From the NCBI RefSeq assembly GCF_024584515.1, contig NZ_CP102173.1, forward strand, positions 868,001-932,000: a stretch of DNA of 64,000 nt, read 5' to 3'. The notes beneath the pieces are model-generated. The model was not told the DNA's origin. It worked only from the letters and a program-made list of their open reading frames with translations, and ran no database searches. The position numbers and the translations under genes were made by a program. How positions within the stretch are numbered: position 1 is the first letter of the stretch; the number at the start of each line of letters is the position of its first letter. Below, piece after piece: positions 47,136-55,481 of the stretch. Origin of the DNA: Aeromicrobium wangtongii (GTDB lineage Bacteria > Actinomycetota > Actinomycetes > Propionibacteriales > Nocardioidaceae).

Positions 47136-47822
47136 ATGACTCCACTCCGCGGGATCCTTGCGTCGGCCCTCGCCACCGTCCTGGTTGGCGCCTCGATGCT
47201 GGTTGCGGCACCGGCGCAAGCGGCGGACATGGACTGCAGTGACTTCGCGACCCAGGCCGACGCGCAGGCGTTCTACCTTGCAAACGGCGGGCCCGCTGCT
47301 GACCCTCATCGCCTTGACGCGGAGGGCGACGGGTTGGCTTGCGAGACGCTGCCGTGCCCGTGCAGCAAGTTGCCTGCTCCGCCACCTCCCACGACGGCTC
47401 CCGTGTCGCCATGCGGAAGGAATCCGAAGGTCGTTGAGAAGGCAGTCGTGCTGTCGGTGATCGACGGCGACACTCTCAGAGTCCGGATTGACGGAAGGTC
47501 CCAAAAGGTCCGCTTGCTCGGCATCAACTCTCCCGAACGCAAGAAGAAGGGCTACGCGTCCGCGACGAAAGCGCTCAAGAAGCTGGCGCCCCCGAGGAAG
47601 ACAGTCGCGCTGATCAGTGACCCCACGCAGAAGTACGCGGACAGGTACGGTCGCATCCTGCGCTACGTCGAACGCGGCTCGAGGGACGTGAACAAGGCGC
47701 AGCTGTCCAAGGGGTGGGCCAAGTACTCCGACGTGAGGACGTGTGCCCCGCTGGTGAAGAAGAAGACGTACAAGAGCGCTGAACACTCCGCGAAGAAGGC
47801 CAAGCGCGGCATCTGGAAGTGA
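47136..47822 (+). CDS. Secreted nuclease: excalibur domain plus staphylococcal-nuclease domain
   Basis: 228 residues. A signal peptide ends AAPAQAAD (cleavage near residue 31). The excalibur calcium-binding module follows (DMDCSDFATQADAQAF to DAEGDGLACE, about 32–71), then a Pro-rich linker and a thermonuclease domain (105–228) with VIDGDTLRVRIDG, VRLLGINSPE and DRYGRILRYV carrying the catalytic Asp, Arg and Glu. Likely a secreted, calcium-dependent DNase/RNase. The codon choice and lower GC of this gene differ from its neighbours, which may signal transfer. ATG 47136 is set by the -10 six bases before it. Confidence 0.87.
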   Translation: MTPLRGILASALATVLVGASMLVAAPAQAADMDCSDFATQADAQAFYLANGGPAADPHRLDAEGDGLACETLPCPCSKLPAPPPPTTAPVSPCGRNPKVVEKAVVLSVIDGDTLRVRIDGRSQKVRLLGINSPERKKKGYASATKALKKLAPPRKTVALISDPTQKYADRYGRILRYVERGSRDVNKAQLSKGWAKYSDVRTCAPLVKKKTYKSAEHSAKKAKRGIWK

Positions 47823-47848
47823 CAGCACGAGGGTCCGCTCGCCTTGGA

Positions 47849-48181
47849 TCACCGCGTGAGCAGGTGGGCCATCTCGACCACCGCCGCCAGTGCGATCGTG
47901 AACGCCAGGACGAAGGTCGGGCCGCCGATCGCGCGGTAGACGCGGTAGTAGCGATCATCGTCGTAACGCCGCCAGCCCTCGACCAGCACCCAGACCGACA
48001 GCAGCGCCACGGGCGCCAGCAGCAGGAGCGCGGCGGGGCCGAGCAGGGACGACGTGTGCTTCACCGTGGCGGCCAGGAGGGCGAACAGGCTGAGCGCGGT
48101 GCGCTCCCACGCGAGCGTCGTCCGCTCGTCGCTGGGGACGGGGGGATCGGATCGTCCGTCGGCGGCTCGCGGCATGCTCAC
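47849..48181 (-). CDS. DUF202 family membrane protein
   Basis: 110 residues. DUF202 signature ERTTLAWERTALSLFALL (with the conserved Trp of LAW-x-RT) leads into the first of three helices; others lie near 50–68 and 88–105. Function unknown; YidH/YidG-like pairs of such proteins are common. The neighbour upstream is a second DUF202 gene in the same direction, 10 bases away. Confidence 0.83.
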   Translation of the reverse strand: MSMPRAADGRSDPPVPSDERTTLAWERTALSLFALLAATVKHTSSLLGPAALLLLAPVALLSVWVLVEGWRRYDDDRYYRVYRAIGGPTFVLAFTIALAAVVEMAHLLTR

Positions 48182-48191
48182 GGTCGCGTCC

Positions 48192-48554
48192 TCACACCCA
48201 CGCGATGATCAACACGGCCGAGATGCCGATCAGGCCCAGCACCATCAGCGTCCCGAAGCCGATCGGCGGCATCGGCTCACGGCGGCGCATCGACCGCTCG
48301 ACGAGTCCCCACCGGACCCACGAGACGAGCGCGGTGAAGACGGCCAGGATCAGCAGCGTCATCGCGATGGCCTTCTGCGCCCCGGAGGGGATCGACAGGT
48401 CGACCACGTCGAGCGCGACCCTGGCCGCGAGGAGCGTGACCGCGGTGCGGACTCAGGCCAAGAAGGAGCGCTCGTTGGCCAGGCTGGAGCTGTAGTCCGG
48501 GTCGTCGCCCTGGCCATAGACCCAGCGCGGCCGGCGCTGGTTTCTCTCACGCAT
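48192..48554 (-). pseudogene. Second DUF202 (YidH-like) gene with in-frame TGA
   Basis: From ATG 48554 the frame reads MRERNQRRPRWVYGQ and then LANERSFLA; it meets TGA at 48455–48453 and continues VRTAVTLLAARVALDVVDLSIPSG to a normal stop at 48192. Everything fits one 120-codon DUF202 gene with three helices. The TGA stands exactly where the family has Trp (LAW-V-RT), so a single G-to-A change from TGG explains it. The downstream part could start again at an internal GTG or ATG, giving a truncated product of about 71 residues. Real mutation or sequencing error cannot be told apart. Confidence 0.8.
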
Positions 48555-48650
48555 GAATCCAGTGTCACCCCATGCGGCCGCCGCGGCTTGGGGGCAGGAT
48601 GACCGGGTGGCATCACGACACGACCGACGGCACCACGCGGGGGGCGCTCC

Positions 48651-49427
48651 ATGATCGCCCCGCTCGCATCCCTGCTCGCCGCCGTGGCGGTGACCGCCGC
48701 CCCGATCACGCTGCCGCCCACGGCGGGGGTCGCGGACTATCAGCTCGGTGGCGCCTATCCACCGGCCGCGAACGTCCAGATCGTCACCCGGGACCGCTCG
48801 GCCGCGCCGGCACCCGGCAGGTACTCGATCTGCTACGTCAACTCCTTCCAGACCCAGCCGGGCACGCTGCGCTGGTGGAAGAAGAAGCACCCGTCGTTGC
48901 TGCTGCGCGATGCGAAGGGACGCCTCGTCCGCGATCCCGGCTGGCGCGACGAGGTGCTGCTGGACATCCGCACCGCCAAGAAGCGTGCTGCGCTGGGAGC
49001 GATCAACCGGGCCTGGTTCGCCCAGTGCGCCCGCAAGGGATATCGGGCCATCGAGCCGGACAACCTCGACTCGTGGACGCGTTCGAAGGGGCGCCTGAAG
49101 AAGACGCACGCGGTCAGCTTCGCCAAACGGCTCGTGCGGGAGGCCCACGGCGTGAATCTCGCGATCGCGCAGAAGAACGCCCCGCAGCTCAGCCGCCTGC
49201 GCCTCGGTTTCGACTTCGCCGTGGCCGAGGAGTGCGAGGTCTACCGTGAGTGCGGCACCTACCGGCGGTACTACGGAACGCGTCTGATCGAGATCGAGTA
49301 CACCGACAACGGGCGCTCCGCGTTCAGGCAAGCCTGCGCCGCGCGCGGCGGGTCGGCGTCCATCCTGTTGCGCGACCGCGGCGTCGTCCGGCCGAGCTCG
49401 AGGCGGTACGTCTTCGAGGCGTGCTGA
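48651..49427 (+). CDS. Secreted GH114-like (endo-alpha-1,4-polygalactosaminidase family) protein
   Basis: 258 residues. A short hydrophobic N-terminus acts as signal peptide (cut near VTAAP). The TIM-barrel body shows strand VQIVTRDR, ICYVNSFQTQPG, WRDEVLLDIR, then the family motif GYRAIEPDNLDSW with the catalytic-type Glu, AIAQKNAPQL, and the AEECEVYREC Cys pair. GH114 enzymes cleave galactosamine polymers such as Pel-type exopolysaccharide. Substrate here is unknown. ATG 48651 is the first start before the signal. Confidence 0.82.
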   Translation: MIAPLASLLAAVAVTAAPITLPPTAGVADYQLGGAYPPAANVQIVTRDRSAAPAPGRYSICYVNSFQTQPGTLRWWKKKHPSLLLRDAKGRLVRDPGWRDEVLLDIRTAKKRAALGAINRAWFAQCARKGYRAIEPDNLDSWTRSKGRLKKTHAVSFAKRLVREAHGVNLAIAQKNAPQLSRLRLGFDFAVAEECEVYRECGTYRRYYGTRLIEIEYTDNGRSAFRQACAARGGSASILLRDRGVVRPSSRRYVFEAC

Positions 49428-49505
49428 GCGGGCAGGTCGATTGCTCGCCGTGGGTAGCGTGGAATTCGACCACCTCAGCGTGTGGTGGCCGGAGAGAGGT
49501 GCCTC

Positions 49506-50654
49506 ATGAAAGCCGTCGTCTTCGAGAAGTACAAGACCGCCCCCAGCCTTCGCGACGTCCCCAAGCCGACTCCAGGTCCCGGGGAGGTGCTGCTGAAGGT
49601 CGCCGGCGCCGGCGCCTGCCACTCCGACGTCGCGGTCTTCCGCGACTTCGACGAGCAGTTCGGTCCACCGCAGCTCAAGCCGTCGTTCGTGCTGGGGCAC
49701 GAGAACTCGGGCTGGGTCGAAGCGCTCGGTGAAGGTGTCAGCGGCTTCACGGTCGGTGATGCCTACCTGGTCTACGGGCCGGCCGGGTGCGGCCACTGCC
49801 GCGCCTGCTCGCGCGGGCAGGACACCTACTGCGAGAACGCAGCGACCATGCCGTACCTCGCGATGGGCCTGGGACGTGACGGAGGGATGGCCGAGTACGT
49901 CGTGGTCCCCGCGCGCAATCTGGTCCCACTGGGCGATGCCGATCCGGTCGCCGCAGCGCCGCTCTCGGACGCCGCCTTGACGCCGTACCACGCGATCAAG
50001 AAGTCGCTCCCCGCTCTCGGCGGCGGCGGGAAGTTCGCGCTTGTGATCGGCCTGGGTGGTCTGGGCCAGATCGCCGTGCAGATCCTGACCGCCCTCACCG
50101 GCGCCACCGTCATCGCCACCGACGCCAAGCAGGACGCCATGGACCGTGCCCGGGCCAACGGTGCGATCACGGTTCCGGGCGGCCCGGACCAGGCCGAGGC
50201 CATCCGCGCGGCAACCGGCGGCAAGGGCGTCGACGCGGTGTTCGACCTGGTCGGCGTCGATGCGACGATCGCGCTGGCGATGTCGGTGGTCGCCATCCGC
50301 GGGCGGGCGACGATCGTGGGCATCGGCAACGGCACCTTCGCGTGGAACTTCTACACCGCGCCCTACGAGGCCGAGCTGGCGAACACCTACTGGGGCACCG
50401 TCGAGGAGCTGTACGAGGTCGTCGACCTGTACCGCGCCGGCAAGATCACGCCCGAGGTCGAGATCTTCGCGCTCGACGACGCGCTCGAGGCGTACCGCAA
50501 GCTGGAGGCCGGTGAGCTGTCCGGGCGTGCGGTCGTCGCCCCGCACGGTCGCTGGCCGCGTACGGACGCTCGAATGCGCCCGGGTGCGGCTGGAACACCC
50601 AGTCATTGCAGGGTGGGCTCACAGGATTCTGACAGGCTTGCCGGTCATTCTTGA
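49506..50654 (+). CDS. Zinc-dependent alcohol dehydrogenase, NAD(P)-dependent
   Basis: 382 residues of the medium-chain dehydrogenase family. Catalytic Cys in CHSDVAVF, GHENSGWV, structural-zinc cluster CGHCRACSRGQDTYC, Rossmann motif GLGGLGQIAVQ. The normal C-terminus (AVVAPHG) is reached about 34 residues before the stop; the extra Arg/Pro-rich tail looks non-homologous and runs into the promoter region of the next gene, suggesting a lost stop. AGAGAGG eight bases before ATG 49506. Substrate unknown; secondary alcohol or aldehyde likely. Confidence 0.87.
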   Translation: MKAVVFEKYKTAPSLRDVPKPTPGPGEVLLKVAGAGACHSDVAVFRDFDEQFGPPQLKPSFVLGHENSGWVEALGEGVSGFTVGDAYLVYGPAGCGHCRACSRGQDTYCENAATMPYLAMGLGRDGGMAEYVVVPARNLVPLGDADPVAAAPLSDAALTPYHAIKKSLPALGGGGKFALVIGLGGLGQIAVQILTALTGATVIATDAKQDAMDRARANGAITVPGGPDQAEAIRAATGGKGVDAVFDLVGVDATIALAMSVVAIRGRATIVGIGNGTFAWNFYTAPYEAELANTYWGTVEELYEVVDLYRAGKITPEVEIFALDDALEAYRKLEAGELSGRAVVAPHGRWPRTDARMRPGAAGTPSHCRVGSQDSDRLAGHS

Positions 50655-50657
50655 GGC

Positions 50658-51227
50658 ATGAACGAGGACAGCTCCAAGAACAACAGCGAGACCATGCGTG
50701 AGGACGACACCCTGATCGACCCCCGCAACACCACCCCCCACGAGACCACCAAGGAGGACGCCAGCATGACCGACCAGGAGAACGTGACCACCACCCAGAC
50801 CACGAGCACCGACGGGACCACGACCACCACCGAGAAGAAGACGCCTCGCTCCTGGTCGACCCGCACGGTGGCGGCCGGCGGCGTCGTCGCCGTCCTGCTC
50901 GGCCTCGGCGCCGGAGCCGCGCTGGGTGCCAACCTCGGCGACGACGACGAGGGCCACTTCGGACCCGGCAGCTTCAGCGACAGCCGCGGACCGGGGCAGA
51001 TGGGCCAGGGCGGACCTGGCGACGGCCCCCGTGGTGAGGGCAACGGCATGCCGGGTCAGCAGGGCGACCGCGACCAGGATGATTGGCGGGGCGACCACGA
51101 CCACGACCGCGACGGCGATGGCGAGCAGGGAGACCGCGGCGAGCAGGGCGCGCCCGATCAGCAGGGTCAGGCCCCGCAGGGTGACAGCCCGACGCCGGCT
51201 CAGCCCGACGCCGGCTCAGCCAGCTGA
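50658..51227 (+). CDS. Single-pass membrane protein with polar low-complexity flanks
   Basis: 189 residues, not a recognised family. The first 66 residues are Thr/Asp/Glu-rich and polar; one helix (TVAAGGVVAVLLGLGAGAALG, about 70–90) spans the membrane; the rest is Gly/Asp/Gln-rich with HDHDRDGDG-type clusters and a Pro/Ser tail, probably disordered and outside, possibly metal-binding. CATTCT six bases before ATG 50658 supports that start; an alternative ATG at 50766 has a strong AAGGAGG. The end overlaps the convergent gene by 12 bases. Confidence 0.65.
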   Translation: MNEDSSKNNSETMREDDTLIDPRNTTPHETTKEDASMTDQENVTTTQTTSTDGTTTTTEKKTPRSWSTRTVAAGGVVAVLLGLGAGAALGANLGDDDEGHFGPGSFSDSRGPGQMGQGGPGDGPRGEGNGMPGQQGDRDQDDWRGDHDHDRDGDGEQGDRGEQGAPDQQGQAPQGDSPTPAQPDAGSAS

Positions 51228-51794
51228 ATCCTCGAGCCGTTGCACGACCACGCCGCCGAAGCGAGCGTCGTTGATCGAGCACTCGATGCCGTCGATCCAG
51301 CAGCGGCGCGTCACGAGGACGTCCTCGGCGATCTCGGACTGCCGCCCGGCCGGTGACTCGGCGTAGAACACGATGAGGCCACCCCCGAGGTCCTCGTTGA
51401 AGGCGACGATGCGGCGACCATCGCGGTCGGCGGCCCGCGACTCGCACTCGCGGCAGACGGAGGCCGGATAGCGGTCCTGGTGCGGCGTCGGCTGCCCGCA
51501 GATCGGGCAGGGATGCGTCGGCCGCGCCGGGGCCTCGTCCGGCACGCCGTGGCGGTGGCGCTGCTCGACCAGCCACCCCATGACGAGGGTCTCCATCGTC
51601 TCGCCGGCCAGCTCGAGCATGCTGGTCTGGTACCCACCGTCGTAGCCGATGACCGCGCCCCGGTCACCGGCGGTGAAGGCGAATCCGCCGCACACCGCAT
51701 CGCCCTCGAGCTCATCGTGGGTGAACGGCTCGACCTCGGTAGCGGCCAGCACGTGCCGGGCCTTGGCAGCAGCCTCGTCGCGGGTCAGGGTCAT
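51216..51794 (-). CDS. Uncharacterised protein with CPICG zinc knuckle
   Basis: 192 residues, no family recognised. An N-terminal half of about 90 residues (LAGETMETLVMGWLVEQRH ends it) leads to CPICGQPTP and VCRECESR, two Cys pairs that would bind zinc, and a beta-rich end (GGGLIVFYAES, RCWIDGIECSIND). No signal or membrane segment. Its start overlaps the stop of the HIT gene (ATGA), so it is translated with it; a role in nucleotide or stress metabolism is possible but unsupported. Confidence 0.65.
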   Translation of the reverse strand: MTLTRDEAAAKARHVLAATEVEPFTHDELEGDAVCGGFAFTAGDRGAVIGYDGGYQTSMLELAGETMETLVMGWLVEQRHRHGVPDEAPARPTHPCPICGQPTPHQDRYPASVCRECESRAADRDGRRIVAFNEDLGGGLIVFYAESPAGRQSEIAEDVLVTRRCWIDGIECSINDARFGGVVVQRLEDSAG

Positions 51795-52207
51795 GCGAGG
51801 GCCTCTCGGATCGTGGCGGCGTAGGTCTGCGCCTCGCCGTCGGCGTACTTGGTGCGCGGCCAGAAGAAGCCACGCAGGCCGTCCCCCTTCGTGCGGGGGA
51901 CGACGTGGACGTGCAGGTGCGGGACGCTCTGCGACACCACATTGTTCATCGCGACGAACGTCCCCTGTGCGCCGAGGCCCGACGTGATCGCGTCCGCCAC
52001 CCGTTGTGCGGCCGAGAACAGCGGCACGATGAGCGTCTCCGGCAGCTCGGGCAGCGTCACCACGTGCTCACGCGGCACCACCAGGACGTGGCCCTTGAAG
52101 ACGGGACGGACGTCGAGGAAGCCCACGACGTCGTCGGTCTCCAGCACGACCGCCGCCGGGGTCGTCCCGGTGACGATGGCGCAGAACAGGCAGCTGGGGT
52201 CGCTCAC
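51791..52207 (-). CDS. HIT family hydrolase
   Basis: 138 residues of the histidine-triad superfamily (nucleotide hydrolase/transferase). CLFCAIV with two Cys begins the fold, FLDVRPVFKGHVLVVPREH is the core, and SVPHLHVHVVPR is the triad H-x-H-x-H. The C-terminal GFFWPRTKY is as in actinobacterial HIT proteins. GTG at 52207 is used because the family starts just before CLFC and no Met is available nearby; longer upstream reading is not conserved. Confidence 0.9.
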   Translation of the reverse strand: MSDPSCLFCAIVTGTTPAAVVLETDDVVGFLDVRPVFKGHVLVVPREHVVTLPELPETLIVPLFSAAQRVADAITSGLGAQGTFVAMNNVVSQSVPHLHVHVVPRTKGDGLRGFFWPRTKYADGEAQTYAATIREALA

Positions 52208-52232
52208 GGGACCAGTCCACCACGGACGGGCA

Positions 52233-52238
52233 TACAGT
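52233..52238 (+). promoter_or_regulatory. -10 element of the DUF5302 gene
   Basis: TACAGT followed by 6 bases and the ATG at 52245; no ribosome binding site. Confidence 0.45.
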
Positions 52239-52244
52239 GGACCC

Positions 52245-52427
52245 ATGGCTGACTCAGAAGGCAATGACCCGAAGACCGACATGAAGGCCAAGTTCCGCGA
52301 GGCGCTGGACAAGAAGAAGAACCAGCACCACGCGACGGCCGAGGGCGTCGAGCACGACGGCAGCGAGAAGTCGCATGGCGCCAACGGCCCGACCGAGGCG
52401 CGGGAGTTCCGGCGCAAGAGCGTCTGA
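52245..52427 (+). CDS. DUF5302 family small protein
   Basis: 60 residues, very hydrophilic. FREALDKKKNQHHA and the closing REFRRKSV match DUF5302, an actinobacterial family of unknown function. Charged and His-rich, likely disordered. The gene stands alone between a divergent HIT gene and a hairpin terminator, and its short spacing from -10 to ATG suggests a leaderless mRNA. Confidence 0.83.
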   Translation: MADSEGNDPKTDMKAKFREALDKKKNQHHATAEGVEHDGSEKSHGANGPTEAREFRRKSV

Positions 52428-52449
52428 CCCGCAAGACGACCCAGCGAGC

Positions 52450-52477
52450 GGCTGCTGGTCCGTACGGACCAGCAGCC
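52450..52477 (+). terminator. Perfect 28-base palindrome after the DUF5302 gene
   Basis: The 28 bases are fully self-complementary (14-bp arms; in practice a 12-bp stem with a GTAC loop). It ends 36 bases before the prfB -10 hexamer. No T-tract. Confidence 0.75.
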
Positions 52478-52513
52478 GAATGCTCCACCTGCTGCGACGC
52501 GGGCTGCCCCCTG

Positions 52514-52519
52514 TAACCT
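52514..52519 (+). promoter_or_regulatory. -10 element of prfB
   Basis: TAACCT followed by 6 bases and the GTG at 52526. Hexamer and spacing are the same as for DUF3499. Confidence 0.45.
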
Positions 52520-52525
52520 CGACAT

Positions 52526-53635
52526 GTGGCAGCACCGGATTTCTCAGAGCAGACCAAGGCCCTCGACGCGACCCTGACGTCCATCGAGAAGGTGCTCGAC
52601 CTCGACGCCGTGCGCAAGGAGATCGCCGATCTCCAGGAAGAAGTCGGCGCGCCCGATCTCTGGGACGACCAGGCCAACGCCCAGCGGGTGACCGGACGAC
52701 TGTCGGTCCTGCAGGCCGAGGTCGATCGCGTGACCGGCCTGCGCCAGCGCCTCGACGATGTCGAGCTCATGCACGAGATGGCGCTGGAGGAGGGGGACGC
52801 CGAGACGTCCGCCGATGTCGACCGCGAGCTCGTCCGCATCAAGAAGGCGATCGACTCCCTCGAGATCCGCACCCTGCTGTCGGGGGAGTACGACGAGCGC
52901 GACGCCCTCGTCTCGATCCGTTCGGGCGCCGGTGGCGTCGACGCTGCCGACTTCGCCCTGATGCTGCAGCGCATGTACATCCGCTGGGCCGAGCGCCACG
53001 GCTACACCGTCGAGATCTACGACGTCTCGTACGCCGAGGAAGCCGGCATCAAGTCCACGACCTTCGCGGTCAAGGCCCCGTACGCCTACGGCACCCTCTC
53101 GGTCGAGGCCGGAACCCACCGCCTGGTGCGCATCTCCCCGTTCGACAACCAGGGCCGCCGGCAGACGTCGTTCGCCGCGATCGAGGTCGTCCCGGTGCTC
53201 GAGCAGACCGACGAGATCGACATCCCCGAGGAGGAGATCCGCGTCGACGTGTACCGGTCCTCCGGCCCCGGCGGTCAGAGCGTCAACACGACCGACTCGG
53301 CGGTGCGCCTGACGCACATCCCCACCGGCACGGTCGTCAGCTGCCAGAACGAGAAGAGCCAGCTGCAGAACAAGGCCAGCGCCATGGTGATCCTCAAGGC
53401 CAAGCTGCTCGCGCTGAAGAAGGCCGAGGAGCGCGCCCACCTCGACGAGCTGCGCGGCGACGTGCAGGCCTCGTGGGGCGACCAGATGCGCAACTACGTC
53501 CTCAACCCGTACCAGATGGTCAAGGACCTGCGCACCGAGTACGAGACCGGCAACACCCAGGCGGTGCTGGACGGCGAGATCGACGACTTCATCGAGGCCG
53601 GCATCCGCTGGCGTCGCGAGCACGCCGCCGCGTAG
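52526..53635 (+). CDS. prfB: Peptide chain release factor 2
   Basis: 369 residues. The stop-codon-reading motif SPF ([10 protein letters not shown], near residue 205) marks RF2 (UGA/UAA) rather than RF1; [16 protein letters not shown] near 250 is the catalytic GGQ loop. The reading frame is continuous: the programmed +1 frameshift of E. coli prfB, with its internal UGA, is absent. GTG 52526 chosen from the -10 spacing; an out-of-frame ATG overlaps it. Next to ftsE/ftsX in most actinobacteria; here a catabolic cluster of about 8 kb is inserted between them. Confidence 0.95.
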   Translation: MAAPDFSEQTKALDATLTSIEKVLDLDAVRKEIADLQEEVGAPDLWDDQANAQRVTGRLSVLQAEVDRVTGLRQRLDDVELMHEMALEEGDAETSADVDRELVRIKKAIDSLEIRTLLSGEYDERDALVSIRSGAGGVDAADFALMLQRMYIRWAERHGYTVEIYDVSYAEEAGIKSTTFAVKAPYAYGTLSVEAGTHRLVRISPFDNQGRRQTSFAAIEVVPVLEQTDEIDIPEEEIRVDVYRSSGPGGQSVNTTDSAVRLTHIPTGTVVSCQNEKSQLQNKASAMVILKAKLLALKKAEERAHLDELRGDVQASWGDQMRNYVLNPYQMVKDLRTEYETGNTQAVLDGEIDDFIEAGIRWRREHAAA

Positions 53636-53647
53636 CCGGTCACGGCC

Positions 53648-54418
53648 TCAGCGGTCGTCGTCGCCCTCCGCCTCGCGTTCCTGCTGCTCGTCGACGCGCC
53701 TCTTGACGCGTCCCATGCCGGGCACCTTGCCGAGCATCAGGTTGAGCTCGCGGGTCAGGTCGAGCAGATCGTGCATGTCCGGACCCACGGTGCGCAGCGT
53801 GCCCAGCATGGGCAGGACATCGGTCTCGATGCGCTCGACCAGGTCGGGCAGGTGATCCACGAGCCGGACGACCGCCTCGATCTCGTCGGGGTCGATCGTC
53901 GTGGACAGGCGCTCCGCGATCGGCCGGAGACGCTCGATGATGGGCGAGAACTCATCGAACATCCGCAGCCCGCGCTGCACGGTCGGCTCGACGCTGCCGA
54001 GCAGTCCCGCGCCGCGCACGACCAGACCATCGGCCTGGTCGATCGTCGCGTCGATGCGGCCAACCGCCTGGTCGGCGCGGGTGTTGGTCTGGCCGATCTG
54101 GTCGATGGCGTGGTCGGCGCGGGTGTTGGTCTGGCCGATCTGGTCGATGGCGTGGTCGGCGCGGGTGTTGGTCTGCCCGATCTGGTCGATGGCGTGGTCG
54201 GCGCGGTCGATCGTGGCCTCGATGCGGCCGATGGCGTCATCGGCCGCGAGCCGGGTCGTCTCGACCTGGTCCACCAGGCCGTCGACGCGCGCGAGCAGCG
54301 TCTCCGCATCATCCAGGAGCGCTGCCGCACGCGGGACGAGGGTCAGGGCCGTCTCGACGAGTGCCGGCCCCCTAGCCAGGAGAGCCAGTGCATCGCGGGG
54401 ACCGAGCAGAAGAGTCAT
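53648..54418 (-). CDS. Amphipathic-helix repeat protein
   Basis: 256 residues, unrecognised. Almost all helical: an Ala/Leu-rich N-terminus, then heptad-like repeats (DAIGRIEATIDRAD, then three copies of the 14-residue unit TNTRADHAIDQIGQ at about residues 75–117), then LRMFDEFSPIIERLRPIAERL and a basic, Glu/Arg-rich tail. The pattern resembles amphipathic helices of apolipoprotein/perilipin-like or phasin-like proteins that coat lipid or polyester granules (inference). No signal or membrane segment. The tail (VKRRVDEQQEREAEGDDDR) is charged. Confidence 0.68.
   Translation of the reverse strand: MTLLLGPRDALALLARGPALVETALTLVPRAAALLDDAETLLARVDGLVDQVETTRLAADDAIGRIEATIDRADHAIDQIGQTNTRADHAIDQIGQTNTRADHAIDQIGQTNTRADQAVGRIDATIDQADGLVVRGAGLLGSVEPTVQRGLRMFDEFSPIIERLRPIAERLSTTIDPDEIEAVVRLVDHLPDLVERIETDVLPMLGTLRTVGPDMHDLLDLTRELNLMLGKVPGMGRVKRRVDEQQEREAEGDDDR
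54070..54195. repeat. Three tandem copies of a 42-bp unit
   Basis: Copies at 54070–54111, 54112–54153 and 54154–54195; the first two are identical and the third differs by one base (C for G near 54176). A partial fourth follows. They code for the 14-residue repeat in the gene at 53648–54418 and are a likely site of copy-number change. Confidence 0.9.
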
Positions 54419-54473
54419 CCCCCGACGCTAACCCCGCGCATCGCTCCCCGCCCGGCAGCGTCCTCGGGCACCC

Positions 54474-55481
54474 TCAGTCAGAGGTGCTGAACGCAGCGTC
54501 GAAGGCCGCGGTCGGCGCGTCGAACAGATTGGCCTTGACGTACGCCAGCGCCTCGGGGGCACCCAGCAGCCGGTCCATGCCGGCGTCCTCCCACTCGATG
54601 GAGACCGGGCCGTCGTAGCCGATCGTGTTGAGCATGCGGAAGCACGCCTCCCACGGGACGTCGCCGCGACCGGTCGACACGAAGTCCCAGCCCCGGCGGG
54701 GGTCCGCCCACGGCAGGTGGGAGCCGAGCCGGCCGTTGCGGCCGTTGCCGACCTGCTTCTTGGCGTCCTTGCAGTCGACGTGGTAGATCCGGTCCTTGAA
54801 GTCCCACAGGAAGCCGAGCGGGTCGAGGTCCTGCCAGACGAAGTGCGACGGGTCCCAGTTGAGGCCGAACGCCTCGCGGTGCCCGATGGCCTCCAGCGCG
54901 GCGTGCGTGGTCCAGTAGTCGTAGGCGATCTCGCTGGGGTGCACCTCGTGGGCGAAGCGGACGCCCTGTTCGTCGAAGACGTCGAGGATCGGGTTCCACC
55001 GGTCGGCGAAGTCCTGGTAGCCCGCGGCGATCATCGCCTCGGAGGCCGGCGGGAACATCGCGACGTACTTCCAGATCGATGAGCCGGTGAACCCCACGAC
55101 GGTGTCGACGCCCAGCATGCGCGCCGCCCGCGCGGTGTGCTTCATCTCCTCGGCGGCCCGCTGCCGCACGCCCTCGGGATCGCCGTCGCCCCACACTCGC
55201 GCCGAGAGGATGTCGTGGTGACGCTCGTCGATCGGGTCGTCGCACACCGCCTGGCCCTTGAGGTGGTTGGAGATCGCGTAGACCTTGAGGTCGTGCTTGG
55301 CCAGGATGTCGAGGCGCGTCTTGATGTAGTCGGGGTCCTCGACCGCGGCCCACGGGTCCAGGTGGTCGCCCCAGCAGGCGATCTCCAGGCCGTCGTAGCC
55401 CCAGCCGGCGGCCAGCGCGGCGACCTCCTCGAAGGGGAGGTCGGCCCACTGTCCGGTGAACAAGGTGATGGGTCGCGTCAT
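54474..55481 (-). CDS. Sugar phosphate isomerase/epimerase (xylose-isomerase-like TIM barrel)
   Basis: 335 residues. TIM barrel of the AP-endonuclease-2 superfamily: [29 protein letters not shown] start, metal-site residues in [26 protein letters not shown] (Asp/His) and YHVDCKDAK, and SIEWEDAGM at the end (Glu). Such proteins isomerise or epimerise sugars or keto-sugars. It overlaps the dehydrogenase gene by four bases (ATGA) and is last in the catabolic operon, so it probably acts on that enzyme's product. Confidence 0.85.
   Translation of the reverse strand: MTRPITLFTGQWADLPFEEVAALAAGWGYDGLEIACWGDHLDPWAAVEDPDYIKTRLDILAKHDLKVYAISNHLKGQAVCDDPIDERHHDILSARVWGDGDPEGVRQRAAEEMKHTARAARMLGVDTVVGFTGSSIWKYVAMFPPASEAMIAAGYQDFADRWNPILDVFDEQGVRFAHEVHPSEIAYDYWTTHAALEAIGHREAFGLNWDPSHFVWQDLDPLGFLWDFKDRIYHVDCKDAKKQVGNGRNGRLGSHLPWADPRRGWDFVSTGRGDVPWEACFRMLNTIGYDGPVSIEWEDAGMDRLLGAPEALAYVKANLFDAPTAAFDAAFSTSD

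Noticed and set aside
48453-48455. Reassignment of TGA to Trp
   Set aside because: Many genes here end in TGA and prfB (RF2) is intact, so a local mutation or sequencing error is far likelier than recoding.
52526-53635. Programmed frameshift in prfB
   Set aside because: The frame is continuous from the GTG to the stop with no internal TGA, so the E. coli-type autoregulation is absent.
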